This document shows, piece after piece, positions 1 to 8,014 of a DNA stretch of 31,146 nucleotides. Location of the stretch: IMG/VR virus record IMGVR_UViG_3300020221_000073, positions 1 to 31,146 of that record. The stretch is one strand, 5' to 3'. The position numbers and the translations under genes are program-made. This DNA comes from a virus. Numbering within the stretch: position 1 is the stretch's first letter; each line of letters starts with the position of its first letter. The notes below the pieces were generated by a model. The model made no database searches and had not been told where the DNA came from. It worked only from the letters and a program-made list of their open reading frames with translations.

Positions 1-2
1 TT

Positions 3-473
3 TTCGTGAAAGCGGGAGTGATAGATATTGCCCGTCAAGCTGGCACAGTAACCAATCCTGTGGGCAGTTTTTCCATCGGCGCTCTGGCCGTGGCAGGTCT
101 TGCCGCGGCCCCATCATTGGCACGATCAAAGAGTTTAGGTGATCAAAGCAATCCTAACAACCAAGTAATCCCAACTAGGGTATTAGACACTAGGCTTTAC
201 CTCTCGCCAACAGAATCTTTTAATCTCGTTCAAACCAATTTGGTGGCACAAGATAAAGTGGCAGCAGGGATTTATTACAAACAGGTCGGGTCAAGAAAAG
301 GTCTTACTATCAGCCAAAGCGAGATAGAATATACAGCAGCATCCAATGACGTCAAAAAAATATATAGAAGCAGAACGTTGACCGACACAACAAAATTGGT
401 CAATGATGGCTTTGTGAGGATCAGTAGAGCGGGCAACGAAGTGGCCATCGTCGCTGAAAGAGCAGGATTATAA
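3..473 (+). CDS. Probable virion structural protein, 5' end cut by window
   Basis: The reading frame is open from the first complete codon in the window. A GTG at position 6 could be read as a start, but it has no ribosome binding site and the residues before it continue the frame, so I treat the gene as partial. About 155 residues are visible: an Ala/Gly-rich stretch near residues 24-40, then a mixed segment ending in a basic region with YYKQVGSRKG and a strand-rich C-terminus. No catalytic motif or membrane helix stands out. Its stop codon overlaps the ATG of the next gene by one base (TAATG), which implies translational coupling. It lies directly upstream of another probable structural gene and gp4, so a neck, tail or head role is likely by position only. 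I do not recognise the family with confidence. Confidence 0.6.
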   Translation, partial: FVKAGVIDIARQAGTVTNPVGSFSIGALAVAGLAAAPSLARSKSLGDQSNPNNQVIPTRVLDTRLYLSPTESFNLVQTNLVAQDKVAAGIYYKQVGSRKGLTISQSEIEYTAASNDVKKIYRSRTLTDTTKLVNDGFVRISRAGNEVAIVAERAGL

Positions 474-850
474 TGGCAGAATTCTACACCAACCTACCAC
501 AAAAAGAAAAAGATAGATTGCAAAAAACCATCGACGATCTTACTAAGGCACAGTATGTTGAGCCATTTGAATTCAGCACCAATGATTATGATATCGCTGT
601 AGGTTTTTTTGTCAAAAGAGGATTTGACCGACAACCAGCGGAAGAGACTGCTTACGTAATCTTACAACAGGCCAAGATAGATTCTATTCCAGTGGCACAA
701 ATGCTAGATATCTTAACAAGGGCCGACTCAGCCCAATTGAATGAACTGCTCACAGTGGTTTTGAATGCCAATAGATACAAGAGCAGTCGATTGGGAGTAA
801 GGAATAGCAGAACTAGCAGAGATATCGTATCCAGAAACATCAAAGCATAG
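473..850 (+). CDS. Conserved phage protein, probably virion-associated
   Basis: This encodes 125 residues and starts at the ATG overlapping the previous stop. The N-terminal half is helical and charged, and the central part (residues about 40-85) looks like a small helical bundle. The C-terminus is basic, with a SSRLGVRN motif around residues 104-111. I associate a similar short basic tail with structural proteins of marine T4-like phages, but this is from memory and not verified. There is no enzyme motif. The gene sits one base after its neighbour and abuts the gp4 start, so all three are probably co-transcribed. Function is unknown; a minor head or neck component is the most economical guess from context. 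Confidence 0.6.
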   Translation: MAEFYTNLPQKEKDRLQKTIDDLTKAQYVEPFEFSTNDYDIAVGFFVKRGFDRQPAEETAYVILQQAKIDSIPVAQMLDILTRADSAQLNELLTVVLNANRYKSSRLGVRNSRTSRDIVSRNIKA

Positions 851-1285
851 ATGAAATTCGCCAAAGGAAAATTCTTGATGAAGAATCCTGCCAAGTACGT
901 GGGAACAAAAGCTCCAACGTATAGGAGTGGTTGGGAACACTCTTTCATGCGACTGTGTGATGAGCACCCAAATGTCTACCAGTGGGCAAGCGAATCCATA
1001 AAGATACCTTATCGCCATCCTTTGACTGGCAAATACACCATCTATGTGCCAGACTTCTTTCTAGTATATGTTGATAAAAACGGCAACAAGCACGCAGAGT
1101 TGGTAGAAGTCAAACCAATGAATCAAGCCACCATGGAACGGGCTGGTAAGAGCACTGGAAGACAGACACAAGTTGTGATTAATCGAGCCAAATGGGAGGC
1201 TGCCTCTGCGTATGCGAAGCAAAATAGGATAACCTTTCGGGTTCTGAGCGAGGAACAATTATTCCATCAAGGGAAACGCAAGTAA
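851..1285 (+). CDS. gp4: Head completion nuclease gp4
   Basis: The 144-residue length fits T4 gp4 (about 150). The protein has a PD-(D/E)xK nuclease core: PD at residues 67-68 followed by E86-V87-K88 in the strand ELVEVKP. The conserved opening KFLMKNPAKYVG and the segment APTYRSGWEHSFMRLCD are typical of the family. In T4, gp4 is a head-completion protein with nuclease activity that acts on packaged DNA before tail joining. The ATG follows the upstream stop directly. Its own TAA stop (1283-1285) forms the first half of a TAAATA element that precedes the small terminase gene. The start is fixed by the conserved N-terminus. The assignment is confident; the precise biochemical activity here is inferred from the family. 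Confidence 0.9.
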   Translation: MKFAKGKFLMKNPAKYVGTKAPTYRSGWEHSFMRLCDEHPNVYQWASESIKIPYRHPLTGKYTIYVPDFFLVYVDKNGNKHAELVEVKPMNQATMERAGKSTGRQTQVVINRAKWEAASAYAKQNRITFRVLSEEQLFHQGKRK

Positions 1286-1288
1286 ATA
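1283..1288 (+). promoter_or_regulatory. T4-type late promoter core (TAAATA) before gp16
   Basis: TAAATA in the context AGTAAATATC begins 12 nt before the gp16 ATG. In T4 the late sigma gp55 recognises TATAAATA and transcription starts about six bases downstream, which here would be at or next to the A of the ATG. The TAA is also the gp4 stop codon. Support comes from the repeated spacing seen at other genes in this window. Confidence 0.6.
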
Positions 1289-1294
1289 TCTTAA

Positions 1295-1816
1295 ATGACA
1301 CGCAAGCTGGAAGATATACTCAATTTACCAAATGTAAAAGAAGCATTCGCAAAGGTGGATGCCAAGGAAAAATCACGCGAAGACAAGGAAAGACACACTA
1401 TTCCTAAAAATGTTGATCCCCAGACAGCAAAGGCCTTGGAAAAAACCTATCAAGAATTCGATAAAATTGCGGCAGCATTACCGCAGGTCAAGGGTTTGGG
1501 CGAATTAAGCGATCTCGAGCTGGATAAGCTGGCCATGGAGGCCGAAGAGAGCTATAAAAATCTCATGGATCTGGGCATGAACGTGGACAGCAGATATTCA
1601 GGACGTATTTTTGAAGTGGCAAGTTCAATGTTGCGCAATGCTATAGATGCAAAATCACAAAAAATCGATAAAAAATTACACATGGTGGAATTACAGCTGA
1701 AAAAACTCAAAATTGACAAAAGCGGCTCGGACGACATCAGCGAACCGATTGAAAGTGAGGGCATGATAATAAGCGACCGCAATGAGTTGATGAAGAAACT
1801 GCTGAAGAAAGACTAA
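1295..1816 (+). CDS. gp16: Terminase small subunit gp16
   Basis: The 173-residue protein matches the marine T4-like small terminase pattern. It has a charged N-terminus (LEDILNLPNVKEAF), a flexible middle, and a helical core with NLMDLGMNVDSRYSGRIFEV leading into a coiled coil at about residues 100-140 (AKSQKIDKKLHMVELQLKKL). T4 gp16 (164 residues) has a similar central coiled coil that drives ring formation; it binds concatemeric DNA and regulates the gp17 motor. Two features of this locus agree: gp17 lies about 2 kb downstream, and gp4 is immediately upstream. In T4, genes 16 and 17 are adjacent, whereas here three other genes intervene. The ATG is not preceded by a Shine-Dalgarno sequence but sits just after a TAAATA element, so its mRNA may be leaderless. 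Confidence 0.82.
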   Translation: MTRKLEDILNLPNVKEAFAKVDAKEKSREDKERHTIPKNVDPQTAKALEKTYQEFDKIAAALPQVKGLGELSDLELDKLAMEAEESYKNLMDLGMNVDSRYSGRIFEVASSMLRNAIDAKSQKIDKKLHMVELQLKKLKIDKSGSDDISEPIESEGMIISDRNELMKKLLKKD

Positions 1817-1819
1817 ATA
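1814..1819 (+). promoter_or_regulatory. Late promoter core (CTAAATACAG)
   Basis: TAAATA starts 13 nt before the ATG at 1827 and is followed by CAG, as at 5446 and 29626. Its TAA is the gp16 stop codon, so the promoter and stop codon are merged. No ribosome binding site lies between it and the ATG. Confidence 0.62.
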
Positions 1820-1826
1820 CAGCATT

Positions 1827-2453
1827 ATGACAAACTTTAAACAATATCTAGCAGAATCGACGAAGGAATATCACTACAAAATTAAAATAGCTGGTGATAT
1901 AAGCGAAGATTTTGGCTCTAAATTGGAAACAGCACTGCGAAAATATGAAGTAAAGTCTCTGTCAAAAGGTAAAAAAACCCCAATACAGGAAGTGCCATTG
2001 GATTTTTCCCATATCAAAAATCAAGCAGTAACAATTTTTGAATTGACCACCCTGTACCCGGCATCAGTATTTGAAATGAGAGCATTGATAGCTGACAGCA
2101 TGCGTTTACATGACAACCAAATCGTAATTAGAAAACCGGGAGAGCCAACAGAGGAATACCAGGAAGAAATAAAGGCCAGGGCGGAAAAAAAATCTGAATA
2201 TAAGTCTATGTTACATGATATAGAATACAAAGATGCTCCAAAAGTCAAAGCGGATGAGGTGTATGGGGATCGGGCCAATCAAAGTTTATTAAAAGAATTA
2301 CTCAAAGCCAGAAAACAAACGGAATTTGCTGAAAAACCTAAAGTGGAACAGGAAGTGATGAAAAATGAAGTGGATAAAAAAAATTCTGGATCTCCGATCA
2401 AAGCAGCTCATAAAGGGCCAGTAAAAGGCAACCCAGATCCAGCAGGAAAATAA
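1827..2453 (+). CDS. Putative internal head protein with capsid-targeting-like N-terminus
   Basis: The 208-residue protein opens with MTNFKQYLAES. This closely parallels the ten-residue capsid targeting sequence of T4 internal proteins (pattern M-K-T-Y-Q-E-F-I-A-E), which is removed by the gp21 prohead protease after a hydrophobic-x-Glu site; here LAE at residues 8-10 fits. The following domain (about 15-110) alternates strands and helices and includes EVPLDFSHIKNQAVTIFELT and a TEEYQEE segment. The C-terminal half is highly charged and looks unstructured, ending in a basic Gly/Pro/Lys-rich tail. Similar proteins are, to my recollection, conserved near the terminase genes of marine T4-like phages without known function. 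Delivery into the head is inferred from the N-terminus and from the late-type promoter directly upstream. Confidence 0.6.
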   Translation: MTNFKQYLAESTKEYHYKIKIAGDISEDFGSKLETALRKYEVKSLSKGKKTPIQEVPLDFSHIKNQAVTIFELTTLYPASVFEMRALIADSMRLHDNQIVIRKPGEPTEEYQEEIKARAEKKSEYKSMLHDIEYKDAPKVKADEVYGDRANQSLLKELLKARKQTEFAEKPKVEQEVMKNEVDKKNSGSPIKAAHKGPVKGNPDPAGK

Positions 2454-2457
2454 TTTT

Positions 2458-3525
2458 ATGGACATGATCGATATCTTATCTAGACTTAGACAGATTCAGG
2501 AAAGCAATCCATCAATTGATGTCAAGGACGCCATAAGCAATGTGGAGAAAGCAAACGGACCAGTAGCAGAGAAAACACAGAGCCCGTATGCGATCGGAAT
2601 GGCGCAGGCCATGAAATCCACAGGAGACACTCCACCACTAAAAAAATCCACCATTGAGAAAGCGCATGACATCGCGAAGTCGATAGAGAAAAATGAAGGC
2701 GAGATCGACGAGACCATGACGCGACAGCACTTTCAGCTGTTCGCCGACACAATTAAACAGATCGAGGACCCAATCAAGCGCAAAGAGACAGCAGAGATGA
2801 TAGCGGGCGTGATGGCCAAGAGCAATCCGAGGTTCGACATGCAAAGATTCATGTCAGCGGCAGGAGTGGCGATGGCCGAGGCGGACGCTGCTAATGTTGA
2901 CCTAAAGAAAAAATTGAGCGACTTGAAAGACAAATACAATGCACAAATGGCCAACGCCTATGCAGGTGATCCTTCAGAAACGGAAGAAGAGATCGAAAAG
3001 ATAGAAAAGCAGTTGGGCATAACACATGAGGAGAAGAAAATGAAGAAAGATAAGATGAACGAGTCAATCATGATAGCCACTGATTCACCAGAAGAAGCCA
3101 GCATGATGATGCAGTTGCTGAAATTGGCAGGAGTAAGACCAGTTGGACAAGACATGATCAATCAGCCTGAAGCTCCGAAAGAAGTGCCAACAGATGCGCA
3201 GGCCGACGAGGCGTTCGCAAACACGCCAAAAGAAAAATACAGCGATGTGAAAGCAGTGGTGCCAAGCGGCACTGATCTGCACAGAGCAAAAGGCGCCTAC
3301 ATCAAGGCGGCCGGTGGAGACAATCCCATGTCCATCAAGATGGGAGAATCTGAGATCTCAGAAGAGGAACTGTCAAACAGCCTTAGAGCGCAGTACGAGA
3401 GTTTCAAGAAGACCTATCAGGAAGCGGCCAACTCGAAACCAGATTTCTTGGACGTGGACAAGGATGGCAACAAGTCCGAGCCCATGACAAAAGCGCTGAA
3501 GGACAAAGAGCAGGCGAAGAAGTAG
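2458..3525 (+). CDS. Conserved virion-type protein with EF-hand-like C-terminal loop
   Basis: This is a 355-residue, mostly helical, highly charged protein. Four parts can be seen: an N-terminal helix (MIDILSRLRQIQES); a compact domain at about residues 86-140 (MTRQHFQLFADTIKQIED to FDMQRFMSAAGV), recognisable in marine T4-like phages; a short hydrophobic motif MMMQLLKLAGVRPVG at 216-230; and a C-terminal loop DVDKDGNKSEP at 332-342 that resembles a dockerin or EF-hand calcium loop (D-x-D-x-D-G). The LLKLAGV motif recurs as LTELAGI in the 847-residue protein downstream. The ATG at 2458 is preceded by AAAATA, a one-mismatch version of the late element at the usual spacing. An alternative ATG lies six bases later. 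Function is unknown; a head-interior or scaffold-associated role is plausible from context. Confidence 0.62.
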   Translation: MDMIDILSRLRQIQESNPSIDVKDAISNVEKANGPVAEKTQSPYAIGMAQAMKSTGDTPPLKKSTIEKAHDIAKSIEKNEGEIDETMTRQHFQLFADTIKQIEDPIKRKETAEMIAGVMAKSNPRFDMQRFMSAAGVAMAEADAANVDLKKKLSDLKDKYNAQMANAYAGDPSETEEEIEKIEKQLGITHEEKKMKKDKMNESIMIATDSPEEASMMMQLLKLAGVRPVGQDMINQPEAPKEVPTDAQADEAFANTPKEKYSDVKAVVPSGTDLHRAKGAYIKAAGGDNPMSIKMGESEISEEELSNSLRAQYESFKKTYQEAANSKPDFLDVDKDGNKSEPMTKALKDKEQAKK

Positions 3526-3569
3526 CCCGGGGCCAATAACACCAGGTTTAATTCCATTATAGACCCCAC

Positions 3570-3575
3570 TAAATA
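3570..3575 (+). promoter_or_regulatory. Late promoter core (ACTAAATA)
   Basis: TAAATA begins 11 nt before the ATG at 3581 in the short gap after the 355-residue gene. Only a T-rich run separates it from the start codon, and there is no Shine-Dalgarno sequence. A start about six bases downstream of the element would fall on the ATG. Confidence 0.62.
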
Positions 3576-3580
3576 TTTTT

Positions 3581-3844
3581 ATGGAATTCTTTGGACGATA
3601 TTCTGACGGGCTGAGATACACCTCCATCAAGGTGGTTTATAAGATGCCGGACTATCAAAACATACTGCAGGAGTTCTGGTGGCAGACCCTGGACGTGCCG
3701 CCCAGATACCCTAGGATGAAGCAGTTCGTGGACTACTGGAACGACTACATCGAAGCAGTGATACACAGCCTGGAAGTGGGTCATATGGACCGCTTTGGTG
3801 CCACTTCATATACCAACGCCACAGATTGGTTCAAACTTAAATAA
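3581..3844 (+). CDS. Usg-like protein
   Basis: This 87-residue protein resembles the Usg family, a small alphaproteobacterial protein first noted upstream of a tryptophan biosynthesis gene. The family pattern as I recall it runs YRMPDHP..LQ.F.WQ..D..P.FP.L..F..FW...L.G.LHSV.V. Here I see VVYKMPDYQNILQEFWWQTL, then DVPPRYPRMKQFVDYW, then IHSLEVGHMDRFG. The match runs over most of the length with residues in the same order. The family's biochemical role is not established. The gene lies between a virion-type gene and gp17 and has its own late-type promoter, so the phage probably uses it in assembly or packaging. The match to Usg is by recalled pattern and should be tested by profile search. Confidence 0.68.
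   Translation: MEFFGRYSDGLRYTSIKVVYKMPDYQNILQEFWWQTLDVPPRYPRMKQFVDYWNDYIEAVIHSLEVGHMDRFGATSYTNATDWFKLK
3838..3843 (+). promoter_or_regulatory. Late promoter core before gp17
   Basis: TAAATA in TTAAATAATAG starts 12 nt before the gp17 ATG and overlaps the stop codon of the Usg-like gene (TAA at 3842-3844). Spacing matches the other late elements, and no ribosome binding site is visible. Confidence 0.58.
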
Positions 3845-3849
3845 TAGCC

Positions 3850-5445
3850 ATGGCATACATATCGTTAGATAGTGACCAAATAAAAAAGGCACACAAAAAA
3901 CACAAGTACACAGCTGATCAAGTGATAAGACTGGAAAAGTGCATGGATCTCAGAAGTGGACCGCTTTTCTTCATGCGGGAATTCATGCGAATACAGCACC
4001 CCACAAGAGGAGAATTGAAATTTGATCCCTATCCGTTCCAGGAGAGATTGGTAGAAGCTTATAACAACCACAGGTTCAGCATAGCCATGCTGCCAAGACA
4101 GACCGGAAAGACCACCTGCGCTTCGGGCTATCTGTTATGGTATGCTATGTTCAAACCTGATTCACAAATACTAATAGCCGCTCACAAGTATCAAGGTGCA
4201 TCGGACATCATGAGCAGGGTACGCTATGCCTACGAGCTATTGCCATCATGGATAAAGGCGGGAGTAACACAATACAATAGAAACTCCATAGAGTTTGACA
4301 ACGGCTCCAAGATAATGGCCACCACCACAACAGAAAACACCGGCAGAGGTATGTCCTTGTCTCTTATCTATTGCGACGAGTTCGCTTTCGTGCAACCGCC
4401 AGAAAAGGCCAAGGAGTTTTGGACATCATTATCTCCTACATTGTCCACAGGTGGTAAGTGCCTTATAACTTCAACCCCAAACTCCGATGAAGATCAATTT
4501 GCATTGATCTGGAAAGAGGCCTGCAAGAGATTTGATGACTACGGCGTTGACAAGGTCGTGGGCACCAATGGTTTTTACGCAATGAAGGCCCACTGGAGCG
4601 AGCATCCTGACAGAGACGAGAAATGGGCTGAGACGGAAAGAAGCAGAATCGGAGAGGAGAGATTCAGAAGAGAACACGAGTGCGAGTTCTTGATCTTTGA
4701 CGAAACATTAATCTCCAGTATTAGATTAGCAGAGCTGGAAGGACGAGATCCCCTGATCAATATGGGTCAGGTGCGTTGGTGGAAGACGCCAACGCCGGGC
4801 AACACCTACATGGTGGCGTTGGATCCCAGCCTGGGCACCGGTGGAGATTTCGCTGCGATTCAGGTATTCGAGCTGCCCACGTTCGAGCAGGTGGCGGAAT
4901 GGCATCATAACACCACGCCGGCCAATCAACAGGTAAGAATATTACAGGCAATCACCAAGCACATCTATGACACCATCATTGAAAAAAGCCCCACCACGAC
5001 ACCCAGCATTTTCTACAGCATGGAAAATAACACGTTGGGAGAAGCAGCACTCTTAAGAGTGATGGACATTGGTGAGGAGAACATACATGGACAGTTCATC
5101 AGCGAACCTATCAGAAAAGGGCATCGAAGAAAGTTCAGAAGAGGTTTTAACACTACCGCTAAACACAAGATAGCGGCCTGCGCCAAGTTCAAGGAATTGG
5201 TAGAATTAAATAAGATGAAACTCAACAGCAAGCCACTGATATCCGAATTAAAAGACTTCGTGGCCACGGGCGTGTCCTACAAAGGCAAGCCAGGCCAGCA
5301 TGATGACTTGGTAAGTGCATGCTTGCTGATGACCCGCATGATGCAGGTATTGGCCACATTCGACCCTAAAATATTTGAAAGATGGACCGACAGAACCACA
5401 GAATGGACTGCGCCGATGCCCATATTTGCCAACCTAGGTTCATAA
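3850..5445 (+). CDS. gp17: Terminase large subunit gp17
   Basis: The 531-residue protein has all the parts of the T4 packaging motor. The N-terminal ATPase has an adenine-binding Q at about 64 (YPFQERL), a Walker A LPRQTGKTT at 81-89 (K87, T88), a Walker B SLIYCDEF at 171-178 (D176 and catalytic E177), and a coupling motif TSTPN at 207-211. The C-terminal RNase H-like nuclease has D325 (VALDPSLGTGGDFA), E392 (YSMENNTLGE) and the HDD of QHDDLVSA at 484-486. It pumps DNA into the prohead and cuts the concatemer at headful. It is shorter than T4 gp17 (610 residues) but complete in motifs. Its stop codon directly precedes the late promoter of the next gene. Confidence 0.96.
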   Translation: MAYISLDSDQIKKAHKKHKYTADQVIRLEKCMDLRSGPLFFMREFMRIQHPTRGELKFDPYPFQERLVEAYNNHRFSIAMLPRQTGKTTCASGYLLWYAMFKPDSQILIAAHKYQGASDIMSRVRYAYELLPSWIKAGVTQYNRNSIEFDNGSKIMATTTTENTGRGMSLSLIYCDEFAFVQPPEKAKEFWTSLSPTLSTGGKCLITSTPNSDEDQFALIWKEACKRFDDYGVDKVVGTNGFYAMKAHWSEHPDRDEKWAETERSRIGEERFRREHECEFLIFDETLISSIRLAELEGRDPLINMGQVRWWKTPTPGNTYMVALDPSLGTGGDFAAIQVFELPTFEQVAEWHHNTTPANQQVRILQAITKHIYDTIIEKSPTTTPSIFYSMENNTLGEAALLRVMDIGEENIHGQFISEPIRKGHRRKFRRGFNTTAKHKIAACAKFKELVELNKMKLNSKPLISELKDFVATGVSYKGKPGQHDDLVSACLLMTRMMQVLATFDPKIFERWTDRTTEWTAPMPIFANLGS

Positions 5446-5451
5446 TAAATA
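5446..5451 (+). promoter_or_regulatory. Late promoter core (AATAAATACAG)
   Basis: TAAATA begins 10 nt before the ATG at 5456 and immediately after the gp17 stop codon. It is followed by CAG, as at 1814 and 29626. The leader would be essentially absent. Confidence 0.62.
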
Positions 5452-5455
5452 CAGT

Positions 5456-7999
5456 ATGATCAAGCCCAAAACATCACAGGACTTATTCAACAAAATCCGC
5501 AGCAAGTTCTCTAATATAAAACTAGGGGACAGCGAGGGCAACGTCACAGCTGATCCTAAATCAGCTGTATTTTTCGACTTTGAATTCAGTGAAAATTCTG
5601 ATAATTTTGGTAGAGTGAGCATCAGTTTGGCCGATGGTGAAAATATGAAAGTTTTTTACAATCGAGGATTGGTTGAAAAGATAGACGACGAAGCCAAAGC
5701 GAATTGGTACAGTTTTTTAAAAGAACTCAAAGATTTCGCAGTTCAACACCAGGTGACTTTTGACGTGCGAGATATCACAAAAAGCGGCCTTACACAACAA
5801 GATTTTAAGAATCTCGCAGATGTGAATCAAACGGTAAATATAAGTGATAATATGTCAGAAGAACTAAGCAGATTAACAGAACTAGCTGGAATTCCGGTTG
5901 CAGAAGGTCTCACAGGAACCAAAAAGTCTTCATACGAAAATACAGATAAAACTAGATTGATCATAAGACACTCACAAGCAGTTGACGAAAATGTTCCAGG
6001 CTCAAGAAGCAGACAGATTAACAGCCTATATGTAGAAAATGAGCAGGGAGAAAGATTCAAGTATCCAATGAAACATCTGGCAGGTGCAAGGGCAATGGCC
6101 AGACATGTAGCTAATGGAGGTGTACCTCACGATGATTTTGGCAAACATATAATAAAGATGAGCGAACAGATAGCACAACTTAATAGCTTTGCCCGATATG
6201 CCTCTCACAAAGATCAGTTGAATAATTCAGTGGGTGACATCATAGAAAACTGTAAACTTAAATTAGAAAACATGAGAAGTTATGTAAAAAATTTAAGCAA
6301 ACAAAGTCACTACATGAAAGCCAAAGAAAGTTTCCAACCCACCACAATAGCTGAGTTAGATGATGCTACCAGAAACAGTCTAAGAGAAAAATTTACGTTG
6401 AGGCATCTTGATAATAAAATAGAATCAGCTCTACCATTGATCCATTCAATCATGAAAGAGTATGATGACCGAGATGCTGAGATGTCCACTCCAGTGGATC
6501 AATCTGCGATGGTGCAGTCATTCCTTGCCAATCCAGAAAAAAAATTAGTGCTAAGGGCGGATCCCGCAGCCGATAAGATGCTGTCATTGACTAAATTTAC
6601 AAATAAGAACAGCATGTTGAGCTCCATACTGTCTGACATAGCTTCGAGAATGTTGACCAGGAACGATGAAGAAGACAGGATAGCCAACTTCGCCAGCCAG
6701 GTGGCCGACGACATGGGCAACGAGGGCTCGCTGTTCTTCAAGCCCGATGCCAACTACACGAAAAATAAAAAAATCGCCATACAACTGGCCAAGAGATATA
6801 TCGATGACTACAAGAAGATGCAGCAAGATCCAATCTACAGGGACGAAGTGAGACAGGACCCCAGCAAGTTCATGCCAAAAAAAGACAGGCAGGGCAAGGC
6901 CAAGGAAGATTTGGCACAGCCTTTCGAGAACTGGACCAACAGAATAGAGGCAAAGGTCAATGAGGGCATCAGCTCACTGCCGGACGAGGACCATGCAGGC
7001 AAGGACTTCATAAAAGTGAAGGATCTAATGAGCAAACATTTCCCAGTGGGCACCGAAGCCGTAAATGCAGTATCAACACTGCAGGGTTTGGGTTTTGATG
7101 ATGATGATCTATTTGATCAGCTGGGTGACCTAGCAGACAAGGAAGGTCCAGACGCCTGCGCCAGGGAGACAGTGAGAGATTATGTGTTGAAAATGCTGGC
7201 AATGCCGGCGGCAAAAAATTACTACAGCCCGGCGGAGCACAGCGCGCTGACCAATGCGGTCACGGCCAACGAGAAAGATTTCATGAAGGCAAAAGAACCG
7301 GCCATGGCGGAAGTATCCGACACAGTGAAAGAGAGAGATGAGCCAGCAGACGTGGGCATGAGCCCGCAGTTTCGAGACTACGCGGAAGAACCTGACGAAA
7401 TAGAAGATGTGCAGCAGATATTGAATAAACATCAAAATGCTTATAAGCAATTTAAATCAGGAGACGATCTATACAAGCACAAAGAATTGTATTCAGATTT
7501 GTTGGATTATTATGTAAATTCTGGAGACATGCCCTATGGCACTTCAAACGCCAAAGATGGAGATCCTATAAATTGGATAACAACCAGATTGGCCGATTTG
7601 GGATTGATAGAATCGGTGAAGAATGAATACAAGGGCCAGATTGATGCTGAATATAAATTTCGTGATTGGTTGAAAAAGACACACAACAAAGAAGTAACTG
7701 ACTTAAAACCACAAGAATACGCAACTATTTCAAAACAGTATAGTGACGAAAAAGCCAAGCAAGGTGCCAAGACCGAGGGCAATGAGTTCGCCCTGGCAGT
7801 GCAGAAGGCCAAGGCAGCAGGCATGAAACCCGGCGACAAGTTCAAGGTTGGCGACAAGGAATACTCATTGAAGGACGCCATAGAATTGGCCGGCATGCAA
7901 TTGGAAGATTTTGATTTTGCCGCAGAAAACGTTGCCAGCGCCAACGAGTCGGTAAAAGAAGACGAATTGGCAATCATTAAAAAGTTATCCGGTATATAA
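5456..7999 (+). CDS. Large conserved phage protein, probably virion-associated
   Basis: This is an 847-residue protein without a recognised enzymatic motif. Residues 1-130 look like an alpha/beta domain. A short motif MSEELSRLTELAGIPVAEG lies at 133-151; its LTELAGI echoes LLKLAGV in the 355-residue upstream gene. Residues 160-350 include helical segments such as KLENMRSYVKNLSKQSHYMK. The middle (about 350-620) is helical and charged. The C-terminal part repeats DE-rich linkers and ends in ELAIIKKLSGI. In my recollection comparable large proteins accompany the head genes of marine T4-like phages, annotated as hypothetical or structural. The late-type promoter immediately upstream agrees with expression at assembly. 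Base composition rises in GC between about 6.6 and 7.4 kb relative to its flanks, suggesting a modular history. Confidence 0.6.
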   Translation: MIKPKTSQDLFNKIRSKFSNIKLGDSEGNVTADPKSAVFFDFEFSENSDNFGRVSISLADGENMKVFYNRGLVEKIDDEAKANWYSFLKELKDFAVQHQVTFDVRDITKSGLTQQDFKNLADVNQTVNISDNMSEELSRLTELAGIPVAEGLTGTKKSSYENTDKTRLIIRHSQAVDENVPGSRSRQINSLYVENEQGERFKYPMKHLAGARAMARHVANGGVPHDDFGKHIIKMSEQIAQLNSFARYASHKDQLNNSVGDIIENCKLKLENMRSYVKNLSKQSHYMKAKESFQPTTIAELDDATRNSLREKFTLRHLDNKIESALPLIHSIMKEYDDRDAEMSTPVDQSAMVQSFLANPEKKLVLRADPAADKMLSLTKFTNKNSMLSSILSDIASRMLTRNDEEDRIANFASQVADDMGNEGSLFFKPDANYTKNKKIAIQLAKRYIDDYKKMQQDPIYRDEVRQDPSKFMPKKDRQGKAKEDLAQPFENWTNRIEAKVNEGISSLPDEDHAGKDFIKVKDLMSKHFPVGTEAVNAVSTLQGLGFDDDDLFDQLGDLADKEGPDACARETVRDYVLKMLAMPAAKNYYSPAEHSALTNAVTANEKDFMKAKEPAMAEVSDTVKERDEPADVGMSPQFRDYAEEPDEIEDVQQILNKHQNAYKQFKSGDDLYKHKELYSDLLDYYVNSGDMPYGTSNAKDGDPINWITTRLADLGLIESVKNEYKGQIDAEYKFRDWLKKTHNKEVTDLKPQEYATISKQYSDEKAKQGAKTEGNEFALAVQKAKAAGMKPGDKFKVGDKEYSLKDAIELAGMQLEDFDFAAENVASANESVKEDELAIIKKLSGI

Positions 8000-8014
8000 T
8001 ACCAAATTTCACCA

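Noticed and set aside
652-1018. Two overlapping minus-strand frames of about 97 codons opposite the gp4 region
   Set aside because: They lie antisense to gp4 and its neighbour, which have recognisable proteins, and they overlap each other in different frames.
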